NCBI GenBank assembly: GCA_965226785.1
Contig: CBDDEC010000004.1
Span: forward strand, 248,001-312,000
Direction of reading: 5' to 3'
Source: CBDDEC01 sp965226785
GTDB lineage: Bacteria; Chloroflexota; Dehalococcoidia; UBA2979
DNA: 64,000 nt
Part shown: positions 39,857 through 49,191 of the stretch, piece after piece
Position numbering within the stretch: the stretch's first letter is position 1
How the letters are laid out: every line of letters begins with the position of its first letter
The notes under the pieces: generated by a model
The model's input: only the letters and a program-made list of their open reading frames with translations
What the model was told of the DNA's origin: nothing
The model's database searches: none
Made by a program: the position numbers and the translations under genes

Positions 39857-41664
39857 CGGTAGGCCTCGGCCTGGATCATGTACAGCTCCGCGTAGCGACC
39901 GTCGAGGGCCATGAGTTCCTCGTGGGAGCCGATCTCGATCATCCGCGAGCCGTCCATCACCAGGATCAGGTCGGCCATGCGCACCGTTGAGAAGCGGTGC
40001 GAGACGAGGACCGTGATGCGCCCGCTGGTCCGGCCCTCGTCGGAGCCGGCCGCCTCGGCGTACCGCTCGAACAACGCGTGCTCGGTCTCGGCGTCCAGCG
40101 CCGCCGTCGGTTCGTCGAGGACCAGCACCAGCGGCTCGTCGCGCATGAAGCCGCGGGCGAGCGCCAGCTTCTGCCATTGGCCGAACGAGGGTTCGACGCC
40201 GCCGTGCCAGGTCGGGCCGAGTTGCGTGTCGAGGCCGCTCGGCAACCCGTCCACGACATCCTCTGCGCCGGCCCGACTCACGCCGACCTCGACGGCAGGC
40301 CGATCCTCCTCGCGCGGCAGATCGCCCAGCCCAACGGTGCGCTGCGCGAGGTACTCGAAACGGAAGAAGTCCTGGAACGCCCCGGCGGTGCGTTCGCGCC
40401 ACTGATCGGGGTCCATGCGCGAAATGGGGACCCCGTCGGCGGTGATGACGCCCTCGGTTGGCTCATACATGCGGCAGAGCAGCTTCACCAGCGTCGACTT
40501 CCCTGCGCCGTTCTCACCAACCACGGCCACCACCGTCCCTGCCGGAAGCTCGAAGTCGAGGTCGCGCAGCACCCACGGCTCGGAGCCGGGGTACCGGAAC
40601 GACACATCCTCGAAACGAATGCCGGCGGCGATGCGGTCGGGCGTCGGTACCTTCGACTCCGGGATCTGGGCAGTGGCGTAGTTCTCGAGCCAGGCGAGGC
40701 GACGCGAGGCGTCGAGCCAGATGCCCCGCAGGAACGAGGCCTCTTGCACCGTCTGGCCCACGTACTGGGAGAGCCGGCTGCCGGCGGCGAGGACCAGCAA
40801 CACCTCGGCGGCCGACGCGTCGATGCCGACCGCGACGAAGACGATCGCCGCGACGTATGCGGAGGCGAACACGCCCCAGCTCAGCGACTGCAACGTCGCC
40901 GTCACCCAGCGGGCGTGCGCGATCGGGTCGTACCAGCGACGCCAGGTCTTCGCGCGCTCCTCGACGAGGCGCGGGCCGACGCGGGCGACGCGCACCTCCT
41001 TGCCGGTCGGCGCGCTCGTCCCGACGACGAAGAGGTGACGAGCGAGACGGTACTGGTCGCTGTACCGCTCCTGCACGTCGCGCTCGACGCCGGCGCGCCA
41101 GGTTGACACCCAGATCGGCGGGATCGCGAACAGCGCCAACAGCACCAGGGCCGGGTGCACCGACATCAGCAGCGCCAGCGTCAGCGCCAGCCGCAACCCG
41201 GCGCCGACCGTCGCGAACAGCGAGCTGTACATGTGATTGAGCGCGAACACCTGGTCGCGCAGGACCGCGAGGCGGTCCAGGTAGTCCGGCCGCTCGTGGT
41301 GCTCGATGCTGGCGACCGAGGCCTGCAGATGCGCCACATGCGACTCGATGACGACGGTTGCTCGGTCCGCGAACCGCCGGTTGACGCGCTCGCTCATCGT
41401 CTGCAGCACCCAGCCGCCTGTGGCGAGGCCGGCCAGGAAGAGCGCCGACACCACCAGCCGAGTCCTGTCGCCGGCGATCGCGCCCTCGGCGAAAAACTTC
41501 AGCCCGAGCGCGAACAGCGCGTCGGGGATGGCGGCCGCGACCGTCGTGCTGAACGCAATGATGAGCAGCCGGGGCTCGGCGCGATAGCCGAGCTTGATCG
41601 AGCGCCACATCGACTCGATCCAGCCAGGGAGCTCGTCGAAGCGGTCATCCGAGCGGGATGACAT
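39853..41664 (-). CDS. ABC transporter, fused membrane and ATPase domains (degenerate signature)
   Basis: 603 residues from the ATG at 41664. About residues 30-330 hold six membrane helices; the ATPase has Walker A GENGAGKS, Q-loop AFQDF and Walker B VLVLDEPTAAL. The signature reads PSFGQWQKLALAR instead of LSGGQ, so one composite ATP site may be weak. It overlaps the upstream ABC gene by 20 nt and pairs with it as a heterodimeric exporter. Confidence 0.92.
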   Translation of the reverse strand: MSSRSDDRFDELPGWIESMWRSIKLGYRAEPRLLIIAFSTTVAAAIPDALFALGLKFFAEGAIAGDRTRLVVSALFLAGLATGGWVLQTMSERVNRRFADRATVVIESHVAHLQASVASIEHHERPDYLDRLAVLRDQVFALNHMYSSLFATVGAGLRLALTLALLMSVHPALVLLALFAIPPIWVSTWRAGVERDVQERYSDQYRLARHLFVVGTSAPTGKEVRVARVGPRLVEERAKTWRRWYDPIAHARWVTATLQSLSWGVFASAYVAAIVFVAVGIDASAAEVLLVLAAGSRLSQYVGQTVQEASFLRGIWLDASRRLAWLENYATAQIPESKVPTPDRIAAGIRFEDVSFRYPGSEPWVLRDLDFELPAGTVVAVVGENGAGKSTLVKLLCRMYEPTEGVITADGVPISRMDPDQWRERTAGAFQDFFRFEYLAQRTVGLGDLPREEDRPAVEVGVSRAGAEDVVDGLPSGLDTQLGPTWHGGVEPSFGQWQKLALARGFMRDEPLVLVLDEPTAALDAETEHALFERYAEAAGSDEGRTSGRITVLVSHRFSTVRMADLILVMDGSRMIEIGSHEELMALDGRYAELYMIQAEAYR

Positions 41665-43465
41665 CGGGCTCCTCCTCTGCGAATCGCGAAGCCTGCAGGT
41701 CGAACATCGTGCGGTAGCGACCATCCAGGGCCATCAGCTCCTCGTGCGAACCGAGCTCGATCACGCGCCCTTCCTCGAGCACGCAGATGCGGTCGGCGTA
41801 GCGCACGGTCGAGAAGCGGTGCGAGATCAGGATCGTCGTGCAGTCGCGCGTCGCCGCGAGAATGCGCTGGAAGATCTCGGACTCGCCCCGCACATCGAGC
41901 TGCGCCGTGGGCTCGTCGAGGATCACCAGACGCGCGCCGAGCTCGACCGCGCACAGCGCGCGGGCCAGCGCGATCCGATGCCATTGCCCACCCGAGACCT
42001 CCACGCCGCGGTCGTAGCCGCGCGCCATCGGTGCGTCGAGGTCGGCGAGGTCGGCGGCGCCTGCCTGCTCCAGCGCGCGCAGGATCACCTCGTCGGGCGC
42101 GCCGGTCGGGGCCACGTTGTCGCGCAGCGACAGCTCGAAGCGGACGAAGTCCTGGAAGACGGCTGCAATCTGGCGACGCCAGTTCTCGGGCTCGAGTTCG
42201 CGCAGGTCGACACCGTCGACCTCGATCGCTCCGTCCTGGGGGTCGTAGAGCCGCGTCAGCAGCTTTGCCATCGTCGTCTTGCCGGCGCCGTTCTGACCGA
42301 CGATCGCCAACGAGGTCCCCGCCGGGATCTCGAGGTTGAACCCGTTGAGGACCCGCGCCGGGCTCGCTGCATACTCGAACCCGACATCGTGGAAGCGGAT
42401 GCTGGTGGCGGGCATGCCATCGCTTGGCCGCGTGCCCGCAGCGATCGCTCCCGCGGCGGCCATCTCCTCCTCGAGACGCACGACGACGGCGACGACTTGC
42501 GCGGCCATCGAGAGCGACCAGTTGAGCCCACCGAAGGCGAGCGCGCTGGTGCCGATCGCGGTCGCGGCAAACGTCACCGCCGCGCCGAGTTCGACGCTGC
42601 CCGAGAAGACATCGCCAGCGAGCAACCAGAAGAACAGCGCGTTGGCGCCGAGGATGATCAGCAGCGTCCACGCGACCGGACGTTCGCGCAGCCTCGTGGC
42701 CTGCCAGCGCAGGTCGACCAGGAGACGGCGACGGTCGGCGAAGCGGTCGACCGTCCAGTCGGCGAGGCCGAACAGCCGCAGTTCTTTCGCGGCTGGCGGG
42801 TCTACAGCCAGCCGGTAGGTGTAGTCCGCGTGCCGTTGCGCCTCGAGCACCTCCGGCGTCTGGCGGTCCTGCCAGACCGAGCTCTCGCGCAGCAGCCAGT
42901 GCGTCGAGGCCCAGGCGCCGCCGATCAGGAACGGAGCCCACCAGGCGTATCGGAACAGCACGAGCGCGCTGGCCAGGCCGCCGACGATCATGACGAGGCC
43001 CGAGGCGATGAAGCCCATCGTGATCGACATCGGCGGGCCCGAGATCCCGAGGTCGAAGTCGCGGCCGAGCGTGAGGTCGTCGATCAGCTCCGGGCGCTCC
43101 AGGTGCGCCATCCCCGGAGGTGCCGTCGCGGCCTCGGTCAGTTTGCCCGCAAGCCAGTCCGAGATGCGATCGCCGAGGTTGGTACCGACTTGCGCATGCA
43201 GCGGCGCGAGCACCTGCATCAGCACGAACGCTGCGCCGGCGAAGACGAGTGGTCCAGTGAGCGAGTCGCCCGCCTGGACGGCGCCGACCAGCGTCCCCAT
43301 CGCGATCGCCAGCACCGCCGGCATCACGCCGAGCAGGGCGAGCAGGACCCACCAGAGGATCGCCAGCGTTCGATCGGCGCGGTGCAGCGACGCGAAGAAC
43401 CTGATCTCTTCGCGCTCGCGCCACCAACGAGGGCGCAGCCAGCCGATGCTCAGTGTGTCGCCCAC
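41645..43465 (-). CDS. ABC transporter, fused membrane and ATPase domains (canonical signature)
   Basis: 606 residues; starts at ATG 43465. Membrane domain about residues 30-310; ATPase with Walker A GQNGAGKT, signature VSGGQWHRIALAR, Walker B LVILDEPTAQL and H-loop ISHRFSTVRYAD. With the following gene (20-nt overlap) it forms an ABCB-type heterodimeric exporter, likely for drugs or lipids. An acidic C-terminal tail (EEEPD) differs from the partner. Confidence 0.93.
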   Translation of the reverse strand: MGDTLSIGWLRPRWWREREEIRFFASLHRADRTLAILWWVLLALLGVMPAVLAIAMGTLVGAVQAGDSLTGPLVFAGAAFVLMQVLAPLHAQVGTNLGDRISDWLAGKLTEAATAPPGMAHLERPELIDDLTLGRDFDLGISGPPMSITMGFIASGLVMIVGGLASALVLFRYAWWAPFLIGGAWASTHWLLRESSVWQDRQTPEVLEAQRHADYTYRLAVDPPAAKELRLFGLADWTVDRFADRRRLLVDLRWQATRLRERPVAWTLLIILGANALFFWLLAGDVFSGSVELGAAVTFAATAIGTSALAFGGLNWSLSMAAQVVAVVVRLEEEMAAAGAIAAGTRPSDGMPATSIRFHDVGFEYAASPARVLNGFNLEIPAGTSLAIVGQNGAGKTTMAKLLTRLYDPQDGAIEVDGVDLRELEPENWRRQIAAVFQDFVRFELSLRDNVAPTGAPDEVILRALEQAGAADLADLDAPMARGYDRGVEVSGGQWHRIALARALCAVELGARLVILDEPTAQLDVRGESEIFQRILAATRDCTTILISHRFSTVRYADRICVLEEGRVIELGSHEELMALDGRYRTMFDLQASRFAEEEPDVIPLG

Positions 43466-43565
43466 ACGACCCCCCGGGGTGTGAGTGCCTCGCTAGAGTC
43501 GCCGGACGCTCCGCATGAGCTTAGTGGCTCGACTATCAGTGCGGCACCACGGCCGCCTCGCCGCG

Positions 43566-44411
43566 CTAGTCGTCGCCGGCGGCGCGATCCTCGAACAGCT
43601 CGGGGAAGCTGTAGCGCATGGCGCTATCGACGTCGCTGAGGCGGCGCCGGTCGTCGAGGGAGCGGCCACCGGCCGCATCCGCCGCCTCCGAGCGCAGCAT
43701 GTATGCGGTGTGCGCGCCGACGATCGAGGTGCTGTACCCCTGCGCGTCCTGCGCCTGATTGACGGCGAGCTTGATCATCCGCAACTGGAACGAGTCGTTC
43801 TCCGCCACCCGCTCCGCGTACGCCATCACCGCTGCCTCGAGGTCCGCGACCGGGTGCACCTCGGTCACGAGCCCAAGCTCCTTCGCCTCGTCGGCGAGGA
43901 TGAAGCGATTCTCGAACAAGATCTCCTTCGCCTTGCGAACGCCGATGTCGAAGGGCAAGGCGAAGTACTGGAAGAGGCTGGCTCGGAACTTCGCGTCGTC
44001 GGCGGCGAAGATCACATCGGCCGCCGAGGCAACCATCCATCCCCCGTTGATGCACCACCCCTGCACCGCCGCGATCACCGGCTTGGGCAGGTTGCGCCAG
44101 CGCAGTCCAAAGTCGACGTAAAGGCCGTAGCTTCGCTGGTAGCGTCCCCGCAGGCCCTGCTCGTAGGGTCGCTCCTGCCGGTCGGCGGTCTCCTCCGGGG
44201 TGCCGAGGTCATGGCCGCCAGAGAACGACTCGCCCTCGCCGCGCAGCACGATCACCCGCACCGCTGTGTCCTCCACGGCCTCCGCGAAGGCAGCGTCGAG
44301 CTCCTCGAGGAGCTGCCGGCTCTGCGCGTTGCGGTAGCGGGGCCGGTCCAGTGTGACGACAGCGATCCGCCCATCATGTGCAGTCTCGTAGCGGACCTGT
44401 TCGTAAGCCAT
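43566..44411 (-). CDS. Enoyl-CoA hydratase/isomerase (crotonase) family protein lacking both catalytic Glu
   Basis: 281 residues; ATG at 44411 after AAAGGAG. Crotonase core: RGEGESFSGGHDL (oxyanion loop) and AVQGWCINGGWMVASAADVIFAADDAKF. At the two catalytic Glu positions of enoyl-CoA hydratase the residues are Met (GGWMVA) and Leu/Ser (RASLF). It is therefore probably not a hydratase; other crotonase members lyse, isomerise or hydrolyse CoA thioesters with different residues. The PPOX gene lies 20 nt upstream on the same strand. Confidence 0.9.
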   Translation of the reverse strand: MAYEQVRYETAHDGRIAVVTLDRPRYRNAQSRQLLEELDAAFAEAVEDTAVRVIVLRGEGESFSGGHDLGTPEETADRQERPYEQGLRGRYQRSYGLYVDFGLRWRNLPKPVIAAVQGWCINGGWMVASAADVIFAADDAKFRASLFQYFALPFDIGVRKAKEILFENRFILADEAKELGLVTEVHPVADLEAAVMAYAERVAENDSFQLRMIKLAVNQAQDAQGYSTSIVGAHTAYMLRSEAADAAGGRSLDDRRRLSDVDSAMRYSFPELFEDRAAGDD

Positions 44412-44431
44412 CGTGCACTCCTTTGCGCGCG

Positions 44432-44872
44432 TTACTCGCTTGCTCGCCAGGCGTTGACGCGCCGCGGCGTCACCGCGATCAGCGGCCGCCCGGCTAGGTC
44501 CATCGACCGGTATTGCTCGTACTTTGCGCGCAGCGCCTCGACGGCGCCGGCGTGCGTGGGCTCGCCGCCTTCGAGGACGGTCGCTTCGCCGCGCACCAGG
44601 ACCCAGGCCAGCGCGGACCAGTCCTCGTCGTAGCGGTCGACGACCAGCGCGACGTTCGGATTCGCCTCGATGTGGCGCAGGCGGGCGAGGCGGGTGGTCC
44701 GCTTCGGCTTCTCGTCCACAATCGAGTAGATGCGCCCATCGAGGACGGTGTAGCAGACGGGGATCACATGCGGAGCGCCCTCGGCGTCCGCGGTGGCCAG
44801 CCGTCCCACGCGGCCATCCTCGAGGAGCGTGCGCGCCTCGGCGTCGAGCGTCGCCAGCGGATCGTCCGGCAT
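44432..44872 (-). CDS. PPOX-class probable F420-dependent enzyme (Rv0121 type)
   Basis: 146 residues. Split barrel with RVGRLATADAEGAPHVIPVCYTV, NPNVALVVDRYDEDWSALAWVLVRGEA and the C-terminal AVTPRRVNAWRASE, which match the Rv0121-type PPOX family. Whether F420, FMN or haem is bound cannot be read from sequence. Likely cotranscribed with the crotonase-family gene that follows after 20 nt. Confidence 0.9.
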   Translation of the reverse strand: MPDDPLATLDAEARTLLEDGRVGRLATADAEGAPHVIPVCYTVLDGRIYSIVDEKPKRTTRLARLRHIEANPNVALVVDRYDEDWSALAWVLVRGEATVLEGGEPTHAGAVEALRAKYEQYRSMDLAGRPLIAVTPRRVNAWRASE

Positions 44873-44948
44873 CCGAGCCCCCGTCCCTGGACCTGCATAT
44901 CATGAGGCCGGCTCCTCGCGCAGGGCGAGAGCTTGAGGGAGGTGCCCG

Positions 44949-45872
44949 GTGACCGTCTTCGGAGCGCAGGTGAGTTGCTATCGGACCACGTGGGACGAGA
45001 TCCGCGCGGTCATCGACGCGATGGAGGCGGGGCGCTGGTACAGCCTGTACCACGCCGACCACTTCGTCCCGCCCAACTCGCCGCGCGAGGACGAGCCGCT
45101 CACCGCATACGAGGGCTACTCGCTGATCGCTGCGGCGGCCGCGATCACGGAGCGGCTCCGCCTCGGGCACCTCGTGCTCGGCAACACTTATCGCAATCCG
45201 GCGCTGGTCGCGAAGATGGCGGGCACGATCGACCAGGTCTCGCACGGTCGGTTCACCCTCGGCATCGGCGCCGCCTGGTTCACGCGAGAGCACGAGGCCT
45301 ACGGCTGGACGTTTCCCGAGATGCGCGAGCGTTCAGACCGGCTCGAGGAGGCGGCGCAGCTGATCCGGCAGCTCTTCACCGCCGACGGCCCCGTCACCTT
45401 CGAGGGCCAGTACTACCGCCTCGACGACGCGCCGCTCTCACCGAACGGCGTCCAGCAGCCCAACATCCCCATCCTCATCGGCGGCACCGGCCCGACGAGG
45501 ACACTGCGCACACTGGCGATGTACGGCGACGTCTTCAACCTCGACGGCTTCGCACGGCGTGGCATGTCGATCGAGCTGCTCGATGAGAAGTGGAGCGCCC
45601 TGGAACGGCACTGCGAGCGCCTCGGCCGTGACATCGGCGAAATCCGCAAGACGATCCTGATGCCGACGAAGCTGACGGACGACCAGACCGAGGCGGACGC
45701 CTTCGTCGAGCTGATCGGACCTCGGACGGTCGCGGGGAGCACGAGCTACATCGTCGACCGCATCGGCGAGTTCGTCGAGGCTGGCGTCGACGAGATCATG
45801 TTCGGCCGCATCCCGAACGATCCGGCCGAGTTCCAACGATTCGAGGAAGAGGTGATCGCCCAGTTCGACTAG
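44949..45872 (+). CDS. LLM-class flavin- or F420-dependent oxidoreductase
   Basis: 307 residues from the GTG at 44949. Luciferase-like TIM-barrel features: DHFVPP near the N-terminus, ITERLRLGHLVLGNTYRNPALVAKMAGTIDQVSHGRFTLGIGAAW and PNIPILIGGTGPTRTLR. This subgroup is commonly F420-dependent. A TATCAT hexamer at 44898-44903 begins a plus-strand run of seven genes through EtfA. Confidence 0.93.
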   Translation: MTVFGAQVSCYRTTWDEIRAVIDAMEAGRWYSLYHADHFVPPNSPREDEPLTAYEGYSLIAAAAAITERLRLGHLVLGNTYRNPALVAKMAGTIDQVSHGRFTLGIGAAWFTREHEAYGWTFPEMRERSDRLEEAAQLIRQLFTADGPVTFEGQYYRLDDAPLSPNGVQQPNIPILIGGTGPTRTLRTLAMYGDVFNLDGFARRGMSIELLDEKWSALERHCERLGRDIGEIRKTILMPTKLTDDQTEADAFVELIGPRTVAGSTSYIVDRIGEFVEAGVDEIMFGRIPNDPAEFQRFEEEVIAQFD

Positions 45873-45909
45873 AGTTGCACTGGCGACGATTTCGGAGAAC
45901 GGAAGCCCC

Positions 45910-46443
45910 ATGCCCAGAGCCGTCGAGGGCGACTATGACATCGAGGCAGTTCGAGCCGAGTGGCTCGGCACCAAGACCGAGCGCAAACGTGGGCGCTACC
46001 CCGTGGAGTTCGACCCGATCCGTCGCCACTGCCACATGGTCGAGGACGACAACCCGCTGTTCCTCGACCCCGAGTTCGCCGCGGGCACCAGCTACGGCGG
46101 CGTGATCTCGCCTCCGGTGCTGGCGGGTTACTTCGCGGGCAACGGCGTCTGGCCCAGCGTCAGCGAACCGAACGTAATGGCGGATGTGCCGACGCGTGGT
46201 GAGCGGCTGATCAACATGAACGTGGCGTGGGAGTACCACGCGCCGGTGCACGTCGGAGATTGGCTCTCGTCCGAGTCGGAGCTCGTCGATCTGTTCGAGA
46301 AGCCGATCCGTCTCGACCCCAGGGCCGTCTGGATCGTCACCGAGCGCCGTATCTACAACCAGCGTGACGAGCTGGTCGCTACCAATCGCAACACCCTGCT
46401 GACCCATCGGCGTCCCGAGGTCGTGGCCGCCGACGGCAACTAG
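45910..46443 (+). CDS. MaoC-like hotdog dehydratase subunit (N-type)
   Basis: 177 residues. The hydratase-2 motif is EDDNPLFLDPEFA, in which the catalytic His of D.NPxHxD is replaced by Phe/Leu. This corresponds to the N-terminal, non-catalytic hotdog of two-domain (R)-hydratases and FAS1-type dehydratases. The gene for the catalytic partner follows 30 nt later. Confidence 0.88.
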   Translation: MPRAVEGDYDIEAVRAEWLGTKTERKRGRYPVEFDPIRRHCHMVEDDNPLFLDPEFAAGTSYGGVISPPVLAGYFAGNGVWPSVSEPNVMADVPTRGERLINMNVAWEYHAPVHVGDWLSSESELVDLFEKPIRLDPRAVWIVTERRIYNQRDELVATNRNTLLTHRRPEVVAADGN

Positions 46444-46473
46444 ACGAACCGGACGACCGCCGAGGAGGCGACC

Positions 46474-46917
46474 GTGACCACACAGACCGCACAGCGCTAC
46501 TTCGAAGACGTGACAGACGGCGAGGAGCTGGCCGGGTTCACGCTCGACCTCGACTGGACCAAGATGGTCGAGCAGGTGTCGGGCTCGCAGGACTTCTACC
46601 CGGTGCACCACGATCCCGGGTTCGCGCGCGAGGCGGGGCACAGCGACATCTTCTACAACACCGGCTTTACTCAAGCCGCGCTCACCCGCCTCCTCACCGA
46701 CTGGGTCGGTATCGAGGGCTGGGTGAAGAGCATGAGCTTCCAGATGCGGAAGATGAACATGCCCGACGATCACGTGCGCGTGAAGGGGGTCGTGACCGGC
46801 ACGTCGGAGGACGATGGCGGCATGGGCGCCGTCAGCATCGACCTCTGGCTCGAAAACGACCGCGTCGGCATCACCACGCCCGCCGAGGCGGTGATACTGC
46901 TGCCCCATCGAGGCTAG
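46474..46917 (+). CDS. MaoC-like hotdog dehydratase subunit (catalytic type)
   Basis: 147 residues from the GTG at 46474. SQDFYPVHHDPGFAREAG keeps the Asp and His of (R)-specific enoyl-CoA hydratases (D.xPVHxD). Forms with the preceding protein a heteromeric hydratase of 2-enoyl-CoA. Ribosome site GAGGAGG. Downstream lies a TAGAAT hexamer before the nitronate monooxygenase gene. Confidence 0.92.
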   Translation: MTTQTAQRYFEDVTDGEELAGFTLDLDWTKMVEQVSGSQDFYPVHHDPGFAREAGHSDIFYNTGFTQAALTRLLTDWVGIEGWVKSMSFQMRKMNMPDDHVRVKGVVTGTSEDDGGMGAVSIDLWLENDRVGITTPAEAVILLPHRG

Positions 46918-46970
46918 CCAGCCCTCGAAGGCGTAGAATTCCGCTACCGACAGCGACGAAGGAGACAACG

Positions 46971-48086
46971 ATGCAGGGCGACCCACTGCACACGAGACTG
47001 TGCGACGAGTACGGGTGCGAGGTGCCAGTCGTGGCCTTCGCGCACACCAAAGACGTGATCGTGGCGGTTACGAACGCAGGTGGGATCGGCATCCTCGGCG
47101 GCGCCGGGCAGACGCCGGACCAGCTGCGCTCCAAGATCCGCTGGATCAAGGAGCGCGTCGGCGACAAGCCGTTCGGCGTCGACCTGCTCGTCCCCGCTAG
47201 CTTCGTCGAGGGCAACAGCGAAGACCTCGAGCAAATGATTCCGCAAGCACACCGCGAATTCGTGGAGCGCCTGCACGAAGAGAACGAGATCCCCCGCCCG
47301 GCCGAGCGCACCGAGTCGCGCAGCACCGGGTCGCCGAACCTCCTCCGCTCCGCGCGAGAGGCGCTCGACGTGGTCCTCGAGGAGCGCGTGCCGATCTTCG
47401 CCTCCGGCCTCGGCAGCCCCGCCTTCGTGATCGAGGAGGCGCATGCCGTTGGCACCCGCGTGTGGGGCCTGATCGGCCTGCCGCGCCAGGCACGTCGCCA
47501 GGTCGAAGCCGGCGTCGACGTTGTGATCGCCCAGGGCTACGACTCCGGTGGCCACTCGGGCACGGTAGGCACCTTCACGCTCGTCCCCGAGGTGGTCGAG
47601 ATCGCGCAGGGGAGCGACACCCTGGTCTTGGCCGCGGGTGGCGTGTCCAGCGGCAAGCACCTCGCCGCCGCGCTGGCGATGGGCGCGGACGGTATCTGGA
47701 CCGGCACCATCTGGCTCGCGACCCACGAGTCGGAGACCGAGATGTTCCTCAAACAGCGCCTGATCGACGCCAAGGTCGAGGACGCGGTGCAGTCGCGCGC
47801 GACCTCGGGCAAGCCGATTCGCCAGCTGCGTTCCAACTGGTCCGAGGCGTGGAAGCAGGAGGACGCCCCCGTACCGCTGCAGATGCCGCTGCAGGGCATG
47901 CTCGTCCAGGAGGTGCTCACCGGCATCCGCGAGAAGCACCTCGAGGACTGGATGACGACGCCGGCCGGTCAGGCAGTCGTCGGCATCCACGAGATCAAGC
48001 CCGCCGCAGAGGTGGTCTACGCCCTCGTCGAGGAGGCGTTGGAGCAGTTCGACCGCGTCGTGGGCGAGCCGGTCGGCGACGACTAG
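46971..48086 (+). CDS. Nitronate monooxygenase/2-nitropropane dioxygenase-family flavoprotein
   Basis: 371 residues. FMN TIM-barrel features: NAGGIGILGGAGQTPDQLRSKIRW, GFGVDLLVP-type strand, AQGYDSGGHSGTVGTFTLVPEVVE with the His of GGHSG, and AAGGVSSGKHLAAALAMGADGIWTGTIWL. Family members oxidise nitronates or act as enoyl reductases (FabK-like). Here, among hydratases and ETF, an enoyl-CoA reductase or dehydrogenase role is plausible. Confidence 0.92.
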   Translation: MQGDPLHTRLCDEYGCEVPVVAFAHTKDVIVAVTNAGGIGILGGAGQTPDQLRSKIRWIKERVGDKPFGVDLLVPASFVEGNSEDLEQMIPQAHREFVERLHEENEIPRPAERTESRSTGSPNLLRSAREALDVVLEERVPIFASGLGSPAFVIEEAHAVGTRVWGLIGLPRQARRQVEAGVDVVIAQGYDSGGHSGTVGTFTLVPEVVEIAQGSDTLVLAAGGVSSGKHLAAALAMGADGIWTGTIWLATHESETEMFLKQRLIDAKVEDAVQSRATSGKPIRQLRSNWSEAWKQEDAPVPLQMPLQGMLVQEVLTGIREKHLEDWMTTPAGQAVVGIHEIKPAAEVVYALVEEALEQFDRVVGEPVGDD

Positions 48087-48105
48087 CGCCCAGCGGTTCG
48101 AACGA

Positions 48106-48372
48106 GTGACCGGCGACCGTTACGAGGCGAAGCTGTCCTTCGACGACGACCTCGCAGGCCAACGCGCGGAGGCGGATGGCGGCAGCCATGTGCCCGGCAC
48201 CAACTTCGCCGCACGCCAGGAGTTCACGGGCACGCTCACGGGGCGTCGCATGACGCAGGGCGATCCCCCGTGGCACTTCCTCGAACTTGCCGACCTCACA
48301 GAGAAACCCGAGGGCTTCGAGCACGAGTCGGTGTGGTGCCATGAGGCTGACGTATACATCGATGACGCCTGA
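48106..48372 (+). CDS. Unknown small protein in the ETF operon
   Basis: 88 residues from the GTG at 48106, 19 nt after the preceding stop and 12 nt before the EtfB start. Acidic, predicted mostly beta, no membrane segment. Contains RRMTQGDPPWHFLELADL and ends in HEADVYIDDA. No family recognised. Its position between a nitronate monooxygenase-like enzyme and EtfBA suggests a role in the same pathway, possibly as a small accessory subunit. Confidence 0.7.
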   Translation: MTGDRYEAKLSFDDDLAGQRAEADGGSHVPGTNFAARQEFTGTLTGRRMTQGDPPWHFLELADLTEKPEGFEHESVWCHEADVYIDDA

Positions 48373-48384
48373 GCGAGGTTCGAT

Positions 48385-49191
48385 GTGACCACGCACATCC
48401 TCGTGTGCACCAAGCAGGTCCTCGACCCGGACGGGGTGAACAGCTACGCGCTGTGGGGTCGCCTCGAGGTGGACTCGACCGGGCGCGGGTTCGACACGGG
48501 CGGCGCCATCCCCCAGATCATCAACGCCTACGACGAGCAGGCCGTCGAAGCGGCCCTGCGCCTTCGCGATGCGGGCGTCGATTGCACGATCACCGTCGTC
48601 GTCGTCGGCGATCAGGAGGCCGCGAGCATCCTCCGCCGATGCATCGCCATGGGCGCCGACCGCGCGATCCACGTCGTCGCCGACGAGCCGAGGACTGACG
48701 GTTTCGGCGTTGCGCGGATCCTCGCAGGGCTCGTCAACGAGCTGGCCGACGTCGACCTCGTGCTCTGCGGACGGCAGGGTTCGGACTTCGACCAGGGGAC
48801 GGTTCCCGCCGTCCTGGCTGAGCACCTCGACTGGTCGTACGTCACCATGGCGGGGGATGTGACGCTCGACGACGTGGCCCGCGTCACACGCGCGACGCCG
48901 TTCGGCCCTGAGATCGTAGAGGCGGAGCTCCCTGCCGTGATCACGGTCAGCAACGAGGTCGGGCAGGCTCGTTACCCGAGCAGTCGCCGCATGATGGCCG
49001 CACGCCGCACCCCACCCGAAGTCATGGACGGGACCGCCCTCGCGGGGCCCGCGAACGTGACCGTCGAACTCGTCGAGCTGATGGTGCCCGAAGTGCAGGG
49101 CGGCTGCGAGATCATCGAGGGCGACTCACCCGCAGCGAAGGCCTCGGCGCTGCTCGCCCGCCTCGAGGAGTCGGGGGCGCTCGATGGCTGA
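48385..49191 (+). CDS. etfB: Electron transfer flavoprotein beta subunit
   Basis: 268 residues, GTG start. ILVCTKQVLDPDG opens the adenine-nucleotide alpha-hydrolase-like fold; VLCGRQGSDFDQGTVPAVLAEHL is the family signature. EtfB carries AMP or a second FAD and binds the dehydrogenase partner. It overlaps EtfA by 8 nt. An electron-accepting pair beside hydratase and reductase genes suggests an acyl-CoA-type oxidation fed into this ETF. Confidence 0.95.
   Translation: MTTHILVCTKQVLDPDGVNSYALWGRLEVDSTGRGFDTGGAIPQIINAYDEQAVEAALRLRDAGVDCTITVVVVGDQEAASILRRCIAMGADRAIHVVADEPRTDGFGVARILAGLVNELADVDLVLCGRQGSDFDQGTVPAVLAEHLDWSYVTMAGDVTLDDVARVTRATPFGPEIVEAELPAVITVSNEVGQARYPSSRRMMAARRTPPEVMDGTALAGPANVTVELVELMVPEVQGGCEIIEGDSPAAKASALLARLEESGALDG

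Noticed and set aside
41594..43639. 681-residue plus-strand open frame
   Set aside because: Antisense to the ABC transporter gene; composition and lack of motifs mark it as a shadow.
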